From: Phoronis australis | Lineage: Eukaryota; Phoronida; Phoronidae | Direction of reading: 5' to 3' | Assembly: GCA_002633005.1 (NCBI GenBank) | Contig: NMRA01000201.1 | Span: forward strand, 125,910 to 187,909 | DNA length: 62,000 nt | Part shown: positions 1-12,620 of the stretch, piece after piece | Numbering within the stretch: the stretch's first letter is position 1 | How the letters are laid out: each line of letters begins with the position of its first letter | Made by a program: the position numbers and the translations under genes | Notes under the pieces: model-generated | What the model was told of the DNA's origin: nothing | Databases searched by the model: none | Seen by the model: the letters and a program-made list of their open reading frames with translations, nothing else

Positions 1-1049
1 TGGTGCTTTAAGCAACTGATGCATAGGATGTGCTTGTATTATGAAGATCACTCACATTTTGAAACCTAGCCTATTGAGGAGACAATGACCATGCCTTTCC
101 ATTTTGCAAAGTACAACATACTACATATATGCCCTCTACTGGCCACTTTATGGTACCAATAAACAACCCTAGAAGGATACCGTATACGGTGCAATTGTGG
201 GCGCATTTCAACACTCTGCGTTGCTCTTGTATTTAATATAATCGTTCAAGATGGAATCTCAAAACGTTGCAGTTTTCTAAATTATCATTTTTTTTTTCAT
301 TTTATGCAACTTGGAATTTTTCCATGAAAATTATAAAAGTGCAGTTTTTTGATACCCCCACTTAGAAAAGTGGAATATTTCGAATACAATTCACAACAGT
401 GAACGTTTTATATGAATCCAGTCGGCCATTTCTGAGATGAGATGTTCCCAAGTTATCCAGATTCGGGATTTTTATAAAGTCTTGCATATAGTTTCACAGA
501 TTTATCATTTCACAAAATGAGAATCACAGTTCTGTAAAAATGCTTGCTTGATAGTCTTGCCTTTTGGCAATAGGTGTCACAACATAAAGTTAATCAGTGC
601 AGAAACTACCATACCAGTCAGCACACGCAGCCATTTACTTCAAGTGGAACTTGCTAATTCCTCATCTCTGTGATTGCTTGGTCAAATTAGTTAGAAACAC
701 AACATATAGCGACCATGTGAATATTAAATGTGTTGAAAATTGCCAAATGTTTTTAAGAACGAGTTTTATGTGGAAAATGACCGCCATGAATCACTTAACC
801 ATGTCCAGCAAGTATCATGATGTGGTGTGTGCATGATGCGGGTTAAGTAAGTCCCCAAGGTATGTCATTAGTGCAAAGGTCACCTATTTGCATATTTTTT
901 GTTTTCATATTTACAAGTTGTCAGTGAATACAACTGCTTTTTGTTTAGCATAGATGATGTTCAAATAGCAATGTTGTTAAGTTCCTGCTGTACATTAGCA
1001 TAGTTAGGAGCTTGCAAATACATCTTTAAGGTAGATATCGCAACGTAAT

Positions 1050-1562
1050 AAGTCTCGCTGTGAAAAGTCTTAATTTTTGAGAATTTTTAAGATCATCGTA
1101 ACCGATACTAACAACAAAATAGGGTGAAGCACAATATAGGGTGAATCTTTGGTGTAAATTAATACTTTTGATACACGGGACATCATGGCTGATCGGATTC
1201 ATATGAAACTGTCAGATACTAAATTTAGGGGCTATCAAAAAATAGGACTTTTATGATTTCCATGCAAGATCTTTACAGTTGCATAAAACAAAGCCGAAAT
1301 TATATATTAGAAAAGTAACAGCATTTTTATATCTTACCTTGAACATTTATGCCAAGTAAAATTTTGATTGTGTTATTGATACCTTTCCTTTTTGGTAAAT
1401 TTTACTAAAAAGACATAATAATGGATTGGTAAAAAGTCAAAAATCTAATTGTACAGGTATTCTTACTTTCAGAAAATAAGTACTTTTGCTGAGTTAAAAG
1501 CTATAGTTTCTAGATATTTTGCTAAATGCTGAAACTAGTCCATAAGGTCCTACATGAAACCA
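1050..1562 (+). repeat. Dispersed repeat A, copy 1
   Basis: Shares ordered blocks with 4670-5235: GGATTCA..(T)GAAA.., CTATCAAAAAA.AGGACTT, AATTTTACTAAAAA, and CTTTCAGAAAATAAGTACTTTTGC-GAGTTAAA (two blocks written together). Copy 1 lacks about 60 bases near its start relative to copy 2. Non-coding, origin unknown. Confidence 0.65.
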
Positions 1563-2399
1563 GCCACACTGAATTGAAGGGATAAATATTTACAACAATT
1601 CAGGAAGGCATAGGTCACAAATATAGTCAAGATGTCCAACTGTTGCTGAGCTGATATAGCCTGTGCTATCAGCTCTACCCGAATATTTTGCCAAAGTCTT
1701 GTATAAGCCATTAGAATAGATGTCACTACTTGAAAACTGTTGCTTCAAACAAATGTTTGTATTGAATCCACCTTTTCATTGACTTATATATCCACCATTC
1801 AAAGGAAGCACCATTCCAAACATTGTATCCTGTTCACTGGTCAGGCAAACATTGTGTAATAATAACAACTGTTTGCAAAACATTCTCCATAAGATCGTAT
1901 GAAATATTTCATCCACTGTTAACATTAATTGCTTGTTATAAGTTTCTTTTAATTGACCACACTGTTGCTTGAAAGAGGACAGTGGTGCATTAAACAGAAA
2001 GTTAATTTTGTCTTTAATTGTTTGCTAAACCAGTCCCTTCAGAGTCATTGAGTTTGACTCCGATGGATGATGTCTTGGCCGAAGGTTATAAAGTGACGCT
2101 ATTCTGTTATGAAGTGCTGTTTTTTTGTGTGTCACAGTGCAGTGGTGGTTTGTTTTCATTTAGCACCACTTTTGTATAATCTTTAAAAACAGGACCCTCA
2201 ATCCCTCGATTCACCTCTGTGAAATATTGAAAAATCATGCGATGTTCCGCTCATAAGGCTCAAAAATCCCCCTCAAGTGATTGAAAAATTCTCCTTGAGG
2301 TTCAAATCACTCATTGCTCACGTAGGTGACAATTTGAAAGAGCGCAAAATTTTAGTTTTGGCTACTTGAGGCAGAAGCTATGAGGGCTTGCAACAGGGA

Positions 2400-2590
2400 G
2401 GGGTTGCTATTGATAATGGTCGGGAGGTAGAGTTCCCCTCACCCCAAAAAATTTCCCCTCTCAGAAGGCACAGGCACCTTTCCCCTCACATGAACGAGGG
2501 CTCTGAAAAATGATCATTTCTGCTGTTATATTCGTTTGCCAAGTTAAAACTATGCAATATCTTTCAGTTGTTCTCGAATTACATTTTTAG
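2400..2590 (+). repeat. Dispersed repeat B, copy 1
   Basis: Shares TCTCAGAAGGCACAGG, a TTTCCC block and AGGGCTCTG with 14895-15090, followed by a matching ATGCAATATCTTTCAGTT (ATGCAACATCTTTAAGTT in copy 2). Confidence 0.65.
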
Positions 2591-2858
2591 ATGTTACCTC
2601 ATGTTGTCGAGAATGTTTGAAATGCCGCAGGGCTTGGTGTTGCGGCATAATGACCACAAAAACTTATGTTTTGATGTAACTGGTATCGTGTCAGTACTGC
2701 CATGTCAGGCATCTGATTGCCGTGTATCTTTGATGATTTTTTAGTGAGGTAAAGTAACTCACTTATTCAGAGACTGCGTACTACCTGTTTCGGGCATTTC
2801 GAACTGCACTCTACAGTCCTTTGTCTATGAGTGGCGGGTTGTTTCCCATTGCTTTTGG

Positions 2859-2897
2859 CGCGTTAGTAGTAATACAACGCGTTAGTAGTAATACAAC
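2859..2897. repeat. 19-bp perfect tandem duplication
   Basis: GCGTTAGTAGTAATACAAC occurs twice head to tail. No further copies. Confidence 0.9.
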
Positions 2898-4069
2898 GTC
2901 ATATATGGCAAGAAGTTCTTGGTCATGATTCATGGTAGGCTTTTTGATTTTAATAAAATGATCTCCCTTAACCTTTCTGGAGTACTAAGCAATGCTCTTC
3001 TGTTGTGAAGATCTTGACGTCATCACTGGATACAGTGTGCCCAGTGGCACCTAGGCGTTTTCCTGTTCCAGTGGGTTTGTCTAGTTTGTTATGTTCCCTT
3101 TATTCTGATGCCAAGGGTTCGCTTGGTTTTATCATTATAAGTATGGTATAATGATGGTCCCAGTGGAGCCATCGATGTTTGTGTATAGGCAGAGATCCAA
3201 CAAGGGTAGTTTACCATCAACCTCTGTTTCCATGGTAATCTTGATGTCATTGTCAGTGCCATTGATGTGGTTTGTAAACAAGTTGCAAGTTGAAGCTCGG
3301 CTGACTGGTCAAGATGCTCTAGGGCTAGTTGTTCTAGGGTAACTCATAGTATGAACATATAGTAAAACATCACCAATTTCAGACAAAATTAATGTACAAA
3401 ACCTGGCTTCCAACAGTCTTTTGAATGCACACAGGTTTTGTAAATACTTTCCTTAACTATGTAATATAACTTTAAAATGACGAAGCATTTATTTGTCTCT
3501 ATTTATATTTCAACAGAAAAATGAAGAAAAATTGATTTCACGTAACCACTATACAGTATCCTAAGTAGATTTTACTTCCCAATATAGGGCAGAATTTGTA
3601 AGACGGGAAATTTATCACTTTTTTAATAAAAGATAAGTAGTTCCTAATAAGTGCTTTTTAATTTTCTAGTGTTGTTGTACACCATGGTTACCATGAGGCA
3701 GTGTGTCGAGAAACTGGGCATTCACGGCAATGTAAGAAGTCTTTGAAAAACAAAGAGAGGTCTGTTTTTGACAATTAATTTTGACCATAAATGCTAAAAT
3801 TTAATGGTTTCATGGCATAAGAAAAATGCAGATATTTGATGCATTTTAGTCTGTGCAATCTAACTTTTCGTATACAGAGTTATCACTTAGTAACAGTGCT
3901 GTAGTAGTTTTATCGACTATCAAATATTTTGGATAATTGTGAGCATTCACCTTAATTAGACCTTCAAATCTGAGTTAACGGTCATTTTGGCTGTCATTTT
4001 TGTCGAAATTGGTGATATTTTAACGTAAGTTTCATATCCGGCTGTTAACATGCTCATGTATTTTTATTG

Positions 4070-4370
4070 CCATCTGGGCTGACAATGTAAGCTGACACTT
4101 GTCCACAATTATCAGTTTACAGGGACAATAACACAATTATGAGATAAATACAAATTAAATGCCTTGTCTATGAGATAGCTCTGGCTTTACACAATCTTAA
4201 GCCAGGCCTCTTAATTGAATGAGTGAAACTTACTGCTGTGGAGAACAGTTGTCATCTCCCATCTGGTGGTAGTCTTTGTGCCAAGACTATTAATGCTGGT
4301 GGTTAACTGAGGTTGTGTAATGATAGTTAGCTATGCTTAATTAGTGGTAATTGTTCTAAATGAATGAAAA
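4070..4370. promoter_or_regulatory. AT-rich motif cluster, possible enhancer
   Basis: Dense SOX/FOX/homeodomain-like words: GGGACAATAACACAATTATG, AGATAAATACAAATTAAATG, CTTAATTGAATGAG, TAATGATAG and TTAATTAG, with E-box-like CATCTG near 4258. No repeat signature or coding potential was seen. Motif density alone is weak evidence. Confidence 0.25.
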
Positions 4371-4669
4371 GCCTGGTTCAGTCTCACTGTCAGAAATAGT
4401 GCTGTGTTATGAAACAAGCATTCCGTTTACAAGCTTCTGTTCTTTGTTATTAATTAGTGGGCAGCATTCGGTGGACGCTTGAATCGTGTGCTTTTCTTGC
4501 TGTGCGTGGTGATGTCTGACACCAAGTGTTGCGTGATCTTGCGTATTTGCAATGTAGCCCAGTGTTTCATAGCTGCAATTTTGTTTGGTTTCATGAAGAA
4601 GTAGCCGTCCAATAAGAAATAGAATATCCTCCAATTTAGAAGTCTCCAAATCCAGTACTTAAAGTTACG

Positions 4670-5235
4670 TAGGACCCTAGAAAAATTTCAGTTTTGGCCA
4701 ACTTTGGAACACCATATCTCAAAAGTGGCTGAATGGATTCACGTAAAATTTTCAGATACAATGCTTTATACAGTGTTCTCCAAAATGGTATTAGGAATTG
4801 TTTTAAAAAGCTCCCACATTTGCACGAGGAACTATCAAAAAACAGGACTTGTGCGATTTTTGTGAAAATTGTTTAAAGTTGCCTAGAATAAAACAGTATG
4901 AAAACTGCATGAAATGAAAACAAAATGATAACTTAGAAAACTGTAGCAGCGTTTTCGTGATTTTATTTTGAATATTTATGTCATACAAAATTTGGTCATG
5001 TAATATATCTTGTTGTTTTGCTATGAAGTACCTTAATTCTTTTACTCTAAATTTTACTAAAAAAGCACGGTCATTTGAGCTAATTAATGACAGATTTGTA
5101 TAAAGTTAACAATTAAATTTTGTGGGATTTCTGCTTTCAGAAAATACATACTTTTGCCGAGTTAAATTCTAGATTTTTGTAGATATGTAGCTATATATAC
5201 ATACTTGTCAATATGGTCCAACATATCCTTAAAGA
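4670..5235 (+). repeat. Dispersed repeat A, copy 2
   Basis: The longest of three copies; see the blocks CTATCAAAAAACAGGACTT near 4828, AAATTTTACTAAAAAAGC near 5049 and CTTTCAGAAAATACATAC near 5132. No terminal repeats were recognised. Confidence 0.65.
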
Positions 5236-6400
5236 AAGGAAGCACTCGCTAAAGATTTTTTGCAATTGCCAAGGTGTCTCCAGTGGTAGCATATTTATGG
5301 AGGATGTGCCACTCAAATTTCACTGCGAGATCCCCTACAAAAGGTTCAGTTATTGTCTTGGAACTCCACAGGCAATATTTTGAGAAATTGAGTGCATTCA
5401 CATCAACGTTATAAGCTTTTGAAGACAGTTATTTTTGTTCAAAATTGGTTATAAAAATTTTACCATTTTCTATTTTAATGGGTATAATCTTCCCACGAAA
5501 AGAAAAAATTCTACAAAGGGGTGTTAGTTCCTGATAAAAAGCTCCCAACTAATGGATCAGTTATAGTAGTGCTTACTGTAAAAGTGTGCTTGGTATCCTT
5601 ATTTCAAGCCGCACACCCTGTCAAAAATATATCCGGCAAGTCCTTCCCCCGGAAGGGTGTCCCATCTCACCACTTAAGCCTTGGAAAATCAATCTGCTTA
5701 CAGTGGGTACGATAATCAGGCTTAAGTTTGTGAGCGATCAGAAGAAAAATTGCTTCCATTAATTGCTGGGTCCTCATTAAAGGTTCTTCCGTAATGTCTG
5801 TATGTTGCCGTGATGGCAAATCTGGTTATAACTTGAAATGGACTAATGAAGACAATCTGATCAAGTCTGGGGGGAATTAGATTAAAGTACTCGTTATTTA
5901 AATTGATTTTTACCATTAGAGAAGGTAGGTATTGGAGGCTCATTTACAGGTTGCACAATACGTGCCTGAGACAACGTACTAGGCTCGCTCCTTGGAAGTG
6001 TTGACTTGAAACTCATTTTTGTAACTTTGTCAAATCTTCATACATTTTCCTGTCCTGAGTTCATCTTTTGATGAGCCACAAACTTGAACAACAGCTTTCC
6101 TTTGGAAACTGCTATTAGCTGTGTCCTTTCGAAAAAGTTTTGATTTTGTCTGCTTTACATTTCTAGAACAGGTCTTATTTTGTTCCTTAAGTGATTTCTG
6201 GATTTGGGAAAAACTGATAGTTCATTATTGCTTGAGGTCATTGCATAAAATTACCAGGTGTGTCAAGTTAACAGTGTAAGCCTGGTCCTATGCAATAACT
6301 GCCAATTCGTCTTCCTAGGTGAAGAAATCCCTTCTTATCTTAGGAACACTTTGAGGCAAGTTTTACAATGATGTGTAGTTCAAATCAGAACAGTTATTAT

Positions 6401-6818
6401 AGTCCCGTCCACACACAGACTGCCCTAGAACAACTTGCACTAGTGCAACTTAGCCCACTTTTAAGTGGAGTGTCCACACACACGCACACACGAACTCACA
6501 CATGCATATCCGATAACTAGGCTAAGACGGAAGTTGTCAGTCTTTGTGTGACAATGAACACCTAATGTGAATACGGCACACAAGAGAAAACCCATGTGTA
6601 TGTAACCACAGCTAATAATTACTTCAGCCCTACCCCACTTTTGCAGGGATTAGAAGTGGCGCCACTCCCTAGAACAAGTTACCCCACCTCATTTATGTGG
6701 AGTAAGTTGTCACGAGTGGGTAAGTTGCGCTGGTTTAAATAGCGTCCACACAGCACTCTAGCGACAACTCATTTCAGAAGTAGGTTGTTCAAGGGTAAGT
6801 CTGTGTGTGGACGGCACT
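6401..6818. mobile_element. Non-autonomous TIR transposon (MITE), 418 bp
   Basis: The left end AGTCCCGTCCACACACAGAC matches the inverse of the right end, GTCTGTGTGTGGACGGCACT. Similarity continues inward for about 35 bases (CCCTAGAACAAC on the left, CCCTTGAACAAC on the inverted right). Sub-terminal GTCCACACA motifs recur inside near 6471 and 6748. No transposase is present. Target duplication is unclear. Confidence 0.75.
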
Positions 6819-8104
6819 CAAGTTTTTAACTGGAATGAAACAAAAGTGTATCTTAAACGAACAGTGACCCATACATCAAAACATTCACTACTTCTAAAGA
6901 TCTGGTTGTATTTATCGTTTAGCATTGACACATATCCATCAAAATTTAACATACCGGGTATCTTTAAAATCCTTTTACTATCACAATTTTTTATGAAATC
7001 TGATTTTAGAAAATTCCATGGAGTTGATAGTTAGGGTCTGTTTAAAGGTGTTTAAGCCATTTTTTGGAACTAAATATATCAACTTTTTTTCACTGGTGCA
7101 CTAATTGCTTTTTCAAAGCAACCTCGGTTCACGTCAGTTGAAATTGGTTACAATAAATTTCTTGGAATTACCTTGATGATCATGCAGTCTTGGCATCTGA
7201 AACTGACCTGACGTGTCAAGCAGCTTAATGGGCCTAGTTTAAAGCAATGACAACTTGTTGGTTCTTTCCAAGCCTAGAAATCATTTTTAATTTGAGTACG
7301 GTGCAAAATGAGACCAATTTCATAACAGTAGGTGGCCTAATTCAAAAGTTGATTTTTGATTGGGTGTGAATTTGTTACCCCTTTGAGTTATACTTAGCAC
7401 GCTTTTGGAGGCCAAAATCTCCAACTTAAACTAAAATAAAAGTAATGTTAAAATTTTTTAACTCTTTGTCTACAAAAGTTCCACCTTTTAGCTGCACCTC
7501 AGGTACAGTACATGGTGGAAACAACTAAAATTATTGAGTGGTTTAAAGCAACTATGAACTCACCGTTGGGCAATATTACAAAAACCTCTTTGGTTTCAAG
7601 CCCCGATGGCATCAGTTTCTAAATCGACTAGGCTACATCCAGATATCAATCTATTCCATTATTAACAGTACTCGACACCTTGCTTGACGTCAAGTCTCAT
7701 TTGGTGATGAAATCTGAGGTCACCAAAACCAACATCCAAATCTTCGACTAAAAAAGGTTGCACTGTACTCTTTTATCAGAAACTTGCGTGTACCTCTTTC
7801 TTCAATGAACCATTCAGTCTCTGACTCAATTCCTCCTGCCAACGGAAGGTACAACGCAGAAAATCGCATACACTGGAGGCGTGTTTTTCACCAATCTTTC
7901 CCTATTTTTGTCAAACAATTCCAATTTTCATCTGTTTACTTCCTGTTCTAATTTAAGCACGTGCTTGATGTGTGCCGACTACTGTGGTGGCAAATGCACG
8001 GATTTCACAAAATAAACGGAACAATTGTGAAACAAAGGTAGTAAATATAGAATAACTGTTAGTAAGTTAAGGCTATCTCAAACTTTCTTTAGTGGCCTGC
8101 ATTC

Positions 8105-8575
8105 TAACTCATATATCAAAAAACTAAGCTTTGTCAACTAGTAGAAGTACATATTTTCTGAAAGAAAACAGATCAGGGAATTTAAATTATATTTGTGTAC
8201 CGTTATTAGTACGTCAACACCATTTTAAGTCTAATTTCATTTTTATAAAGGTACATTTATAGCATAATAGCCCTTGGTCGATTTTAACGAAACCTGTTTT
8301 AAATGAAAACTTCCCTAGTTGCATCAAAAATGCTGTTTGAAATTTTCGATTAGTCTTCGTTTGGTTTCTATGACAAATCTACTCGCAAAATGAAAGGTAT
8401 TTTTGTAAAGAATAGAAGTTGTATTCGTCTGTATTACATTACTCAAAGATTGTGCTTTTATATTGAAAATCCTAACGCCGTTTTTGAGATTGATGAATAA
8501 ATACTAAATTTGGAAAGTTTCAGGGAAATTCAGAGCTGTTTTTGAGAACTCGTAGTCCTAAGTTCAAAGTAAGTC
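8105..8575 (-). repeat. Dispersed repeat A, copy 3 (reverse orientation)
   Basis: On the minus strand it reads TTTCAGAAAATATGTACTT near 8145-8165. The matches to copy 2 continue with GGCGTTAGGATTTTC and TTCTCAAAAACAGCTC near 8470-8555. Similarity is weaker than between copies 1 and 2. Confidence 0.5.
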
Positions 8576-10299
8576 AATTTACCGAAGCCGAGAAAAAGCC
8601 GATTAAAATGGGACGAGTGAAAATCTCAAGGTCTTCGGTTAATTATTCGTTGAAAACTTTTCTGTGGTTAATATAACCTATACATGCATTAACCATGTTA
8701 GCTATTTCAACATTCACTCACAATGTCAACTGAATTTGCTAAAACATACTGTCTCCAGCTAAGAGGTGGGATCAGCTATTCACCTACTTAAAAGTAGGTC
8801 AACAATTCATTGTTATACACACCAGACACTGGGAGATAGGAAACCAAGTAGAAAATGAATGACAGAAATCGAGTTGGTGGTTAAAGCATGTTGTTAGCAT
8901 GAGATCGAAATGTTAAATAACCTATTGAAATTATGGAATTTGGGTTAAGATATATCTCTTTTCACATTTACTGTGTTCGTGACCACAGAGGCGTAAGGTG
9001 ACTCGGAGCATTCGTTCTCAACGGTCGTATGGATGTAGACGCACAACTTCCTCAGGATCAAAACTACGTTTTGTCTTTGTTTTCCCCGGCACCATTCTAT
9101 CATATGTACAGCTCGGTGACTCAATATTTTGGCGACTCAGTGAATGAAAGGACTGAGGGTTCATACAAAGCTGCTCTGTACTTGGCGGGAGATTCGATTT
9201 GAGGGACATCCCCATAACCTTTGACCTCGGATAAGTAGTAAACAAATATCCATGTGGTTGTGCAGTTCCAAGGTGGTTATACTAAATCTTTTTTCGGTAT
9301 ATATTTCGTATTTGGAGTTCCTGGAGAATGAAGACAAGGTATTTTACTAGACATGTGAAATATTGTAAAATGGTCAATTTTGTGAATAAGGTTTGAGATA
9401 TCCTTAAAGTTTGGAAGTTATTACACGAACTTTGAAACAAATTTCAGGAGCATTATTGTCTGACTTTGATACTTGCAGTGGTGACATGGGATTTTTCCCA
9501 GATCGCCAAACACTATCTGAGGTGGTGACCTGCAGGACACCAAAATGAGCACTGATAAAGCATTTCTGCACTATTTTATCTGCCATGTAGCTCAAGTCTA
9601 AGTGTTATTGAAACCATGTACGTTAACGTCAGTTCTTCAAGAAACGAAACAATACACATTTACTTTGGCTAAGCTTTAAGGTATTTCTCCGAGTCAAATT
9701 TGTCTTAACCCATCTTGATACCTGGAAGTCAATTTCAGAAGCCAAACAGTTTCACCATTTTTGTCCACAATATATCAGTTTATTTTAGCTAATATTAATT
9801 ATTGCCGTGAAGTCAATTCAGTCATTGCTGTGCTCCATATACTAGGACTTTAGATAAGATTCCCTGATAAACATTCTTGACCACAGCCCTTCTTGTACAA
9901 ATCTGTCATGAAATGGGCTAAGTTCTTCATGCACAAATAAATAATTTGATTGAATTGTTCATGACTTATTTCTTACTCAGATGGAAATGTTTTTTGCACC
10001 GTAGAAAAATGACATTTCGGTATTGCCGTAGACTTTGCTTGGTGGTACGCCATGACAAGCCAAGTTATTGAGCCTGATCTCAGCCAATAACGAACTGTCA
10101 GTATTTCCCAAGCTTAGGAATGGCCTCTATTCCGAGTAAAGAACAAGTTAAGACCACATTAATATTGGTAAGTGTCCTAAATCAAATGTAAGACCGTTTA
10201 AGTTCAGGAGTAATTTTTTCCTTTTGAAAGTTGCAAAATCAACGACGCTCACATACACTCGCAAATACTCCATTGACAAACTGGCTAAAATGATTACAT

Positions 10300-11450
10300 T
10301 CTCGCTATCATTTTCTCTGGTAGCAAAAACGTCAGTAATGTGATGGTTACAGTGTCTCTTTTGCTGTTTCAGTTATCCCAAAACTGGTGGCGTTTTCACT
10401 ACCGTTGTTGTTGCCAGACCGGTCACTGCTATGAACACACAGGTGCAGGTAAGAGGCTATTGTTTATTGTTGCGTTAAATGAATTCATGGCAGAGATTGA
10501 ACGTGTTTTGACATCAATTTTCACTTTTAAGTGATTCGATGCTTTAAGGAAACAAATAATTATCTGCTAGCGAAAATGATACCTTCACGAACACCTTGTC
10601 TGTCTAAAACTCGAGCATTTTTCGCTACCGTTTTATCCTGTGAAACTATGAACCTAGTAGCAGCTACTGGCGCAACATGAGTACTCAATGACTTTTTACT
10701 ACGGTCCACCACTGGAAAATTAGAGTGTAGACACAAAAGCGCACTCATATGTTGGGAGCTACTGTAAAAACTTAATCTCTATATGAGGTTTCATTACTCA
10801 AACATTTTGTTCCTATTACCCTGTGAACTAACTGGCTGCAACGACAACTTTCTCGCTAATAGTAAAATCACCAGGAATGTGAACAGTGACAAGGGTCACT
10901 TTTGCTGGTGATTTCAATTATACCCTAAAACTATTAGCATTTTGGTTTAGCCTTTTTGTAGCCAGTACGCACACGCAGTTGAGCTTGGAATAGAGGCCTT
11001 TGTTTGGGCCTTTGTTTATCGTCGCATTAATCAATAATAAGCTCCGCCCCTTGCGAAAAGTCGACAAACAAACCATAAGTTTTAGCCGGCATCATGTTGT
11101 TTGTCGGGTAAAATGGCGGCTTGGAAACGAAGGTGTGTCAAGAATGCTGCGTTCTGATTGGTCAGTTAAGCCATCATTCAAAATCCTGGCAATAGGTCAG
11201 TTGCGGTGGGTAAACATGCTTGGACATCCTATTTCACTTTAAAGTTGATTTGGGTGGTGAACAGACTAACCGCTGGCGAAAATTGCCACGGCGTGGATAG
11301 CTCGTCTGAAGAAGTGCATTTTTTTTCACCACTATTGTGTCTAACTCTAAGCAAGGTGGTCTTCCTTGTTAATTATGAAACTGTGAACAGTGACCTTTTG
11401 TTGGGGATTCAATTGGAATTTAGGCACTTTTTGTAATTTAAGGAATTTTG
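10300..11450 (+). repeat. Loose tandem repeat, about 520-bp unit, three diverged copies
   Basis: The blocks CACTTTTGCTG-, TCA(G/A)TTAT.CC..AAACT and TTTATTGTTGCGTTAA/TTTATCGTCGCATTAA recur at about 10360-10480 and 10890-11030. A weaker third copy (CTGTGAACAGTGACCTTTTG) lies near 11380-11440. Diverged, so boundaries are uncertain. Confidence 0.45.
11035..11165 (+). promoter_or_regulatory. Candidate promoter or first exon of an unknown gene
   Basis: A small CpG-rich island in a CpG-poor region has the GC box CTCCGCCCC at about 11041. The YY1-type AAAATGGCGGC is at 11110-11120 and the inverse CCAAT box GATTGG at about 11157. The ATG in the YY1 motif would read MAAWKR before a possible donor, AAG|GTGTGT. 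Start codons embedded in a YY1 motif are known in many animal first exons. No second exon or known protein was found, and the segment overlaps a loose repeat, so the call is weak. Confidence 0.25.
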
Positions 11451-11469
11451 GCGCTGCTTGGCCCCCCCA

Positions 11470-11545
11470 GATGTAATAGAGACCCTACATTTTGAGAACC
11501 AGTCATCTTCACTGTAAAACAGACATGGTTCACTTGACGCTCTGG
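11470..11545. mobile_element. Possible GAGAACCAG-family MITE, decayed
   Basis: GTAATAGAGACC, CATTTTGAGAACCAG and a downstream CATGGTTCAC match the left arm and part of the centre of the 39903-40036 element. The right arm is poor. Confidence 0.35.
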
Positions 11546-12378
11546 GGCCCCTATCAGTGCCCCATCAGTACACCTTTAACCTCTTGGTTGCCACCTCTTC
11601 TCCAGTTAACACCTTGAGTGTATTTAGGGCCTGACATTGTACCACAGCTGTCTCTAATTAGCAGGATTACATTAAAAAGTTATTTGATGTGTAATTGAAG
11701 GAAACAGGCATGTGTTAGGATGTACTTGCCTAGAGTGTTATGTTTATCTGGTAGTACCCTGGCTTTTTAAATGTGTTTTCAACTCAAATTGACCTTCAAC
11801 CACAAGCTGTGGGCTCGCTTGAGTAGGTATGGCGTCACATACCCAAGCTGTCGTTCTGTTGTAGCTGTCTATGGTTTGAGAGGTGTAGTATTGAATGTTT
11901 TGGTGCCCGTTTTTATTTCAGCATCAAAGTTTTATGGTCCACAGTCTAACATGTGTCTCTGATCTTTTGCTTTGCTTGAGCTTGAAGTGCACTGGATGTG
12001 TGCTGTAATGGTCCATTTCCCAACCATGGTAACTCTGAATGATCTAATCAGGATCTGACTGACACAAACCACAAAATGTGTTTACTTTTACTTTTCCTAT
12101 GCCTAGTTGGAAACCGGAGTTGACTTGTTAGTGGTTTCACTATTTGCACTTTTCAAACAACAAATTGAATAAAATTTTATTTGTAGAACCTTTAGAAATG
12201 GAAAGCTATTTCGCAATTAGTTTAACTGAAAAAATAGGTATTACCATACTTTTTGGTTCATAACACACATGTAATAATAACACACCATAAGACACAATAT
12301 GACCGACATTCCATACAAAATTTTCTTTTTTCTGAAAACATGAATAGTGTCAAACAAATGCTTCTCATTTTTAAAAGT

Positions 12379-12486
12379 TCAGTTATAGTCACTAGGTACC
12401 CTCATTTTGAAAACCAGTTTTCTCCTTTGAACAACAGGTATCAAACGGGTTTTCATATTTCAGGACCCTTGTAAGGGGCTATTGCC
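12379..12486. mobile_element. GAGAACCAG-family MITE, diverged copy
   Basis: Same plan as 39903-40036: ATAGTC, then CATTTTGAAAACCAG, a centre with TTCTCCTTTGAACAACAGG, then CGGGTTTTCAT and GGGGCTATTGCC. Arms are more diverged than in the intron 5 copy. Confidence 0.6.
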
Positions 12487-12489
12487 AAA

Positions 12490-12620
12490 AGTTCTGAAAC
12501 AAAATTACCATTAGACACTGTTTTGAGCAAGGGCAAGCACAACAGTGTTTAAGGCCTTCAGAAAATGAAAAAAGATCAAATTAGGGAATATTTGTTTTCC
12601 AAAATTTATGAGATCTGATT
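12490..12620 (+). repeat. Dispersed repeat D, copy 1
   Basis: GGGCAAGCACAACAGTGTTT, then AAGGCCTTCAGAAAATGAAA, parallels GGGCAATCCACAACATTGTT and GAAGCCTTTGAAAAATGAAA at 27745-27795. Confidence 0.5.

Larger units (their letters stand above)
1..10300. other. 5' flank, non-coding, dispersed repeats
   Basis: No reading frame here exceeds about 80 codons and none resembles a known domain. The stretch holds three copies of one dispersed repeat (about 1050-1562, 4670-5235 and, reversed, 8105-8575). It also has a 19-bp duplication (2859-2897), one copy of a second repeat (about 2400-2590), a TIR element (6401-6818), and an AT-rich motif cluster at 4070-4370. The remainder is unannotated AT-rich DNA. 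Confidence 0.6.

Noticed and set aside
9018-9245. Minus-strand frame ending SFDPEEVVRLHPYDR as a possible exon
   Set aside because: It looks protein-like over a short span, but there is no recognisable family, no partner exon and no clear splice borders.
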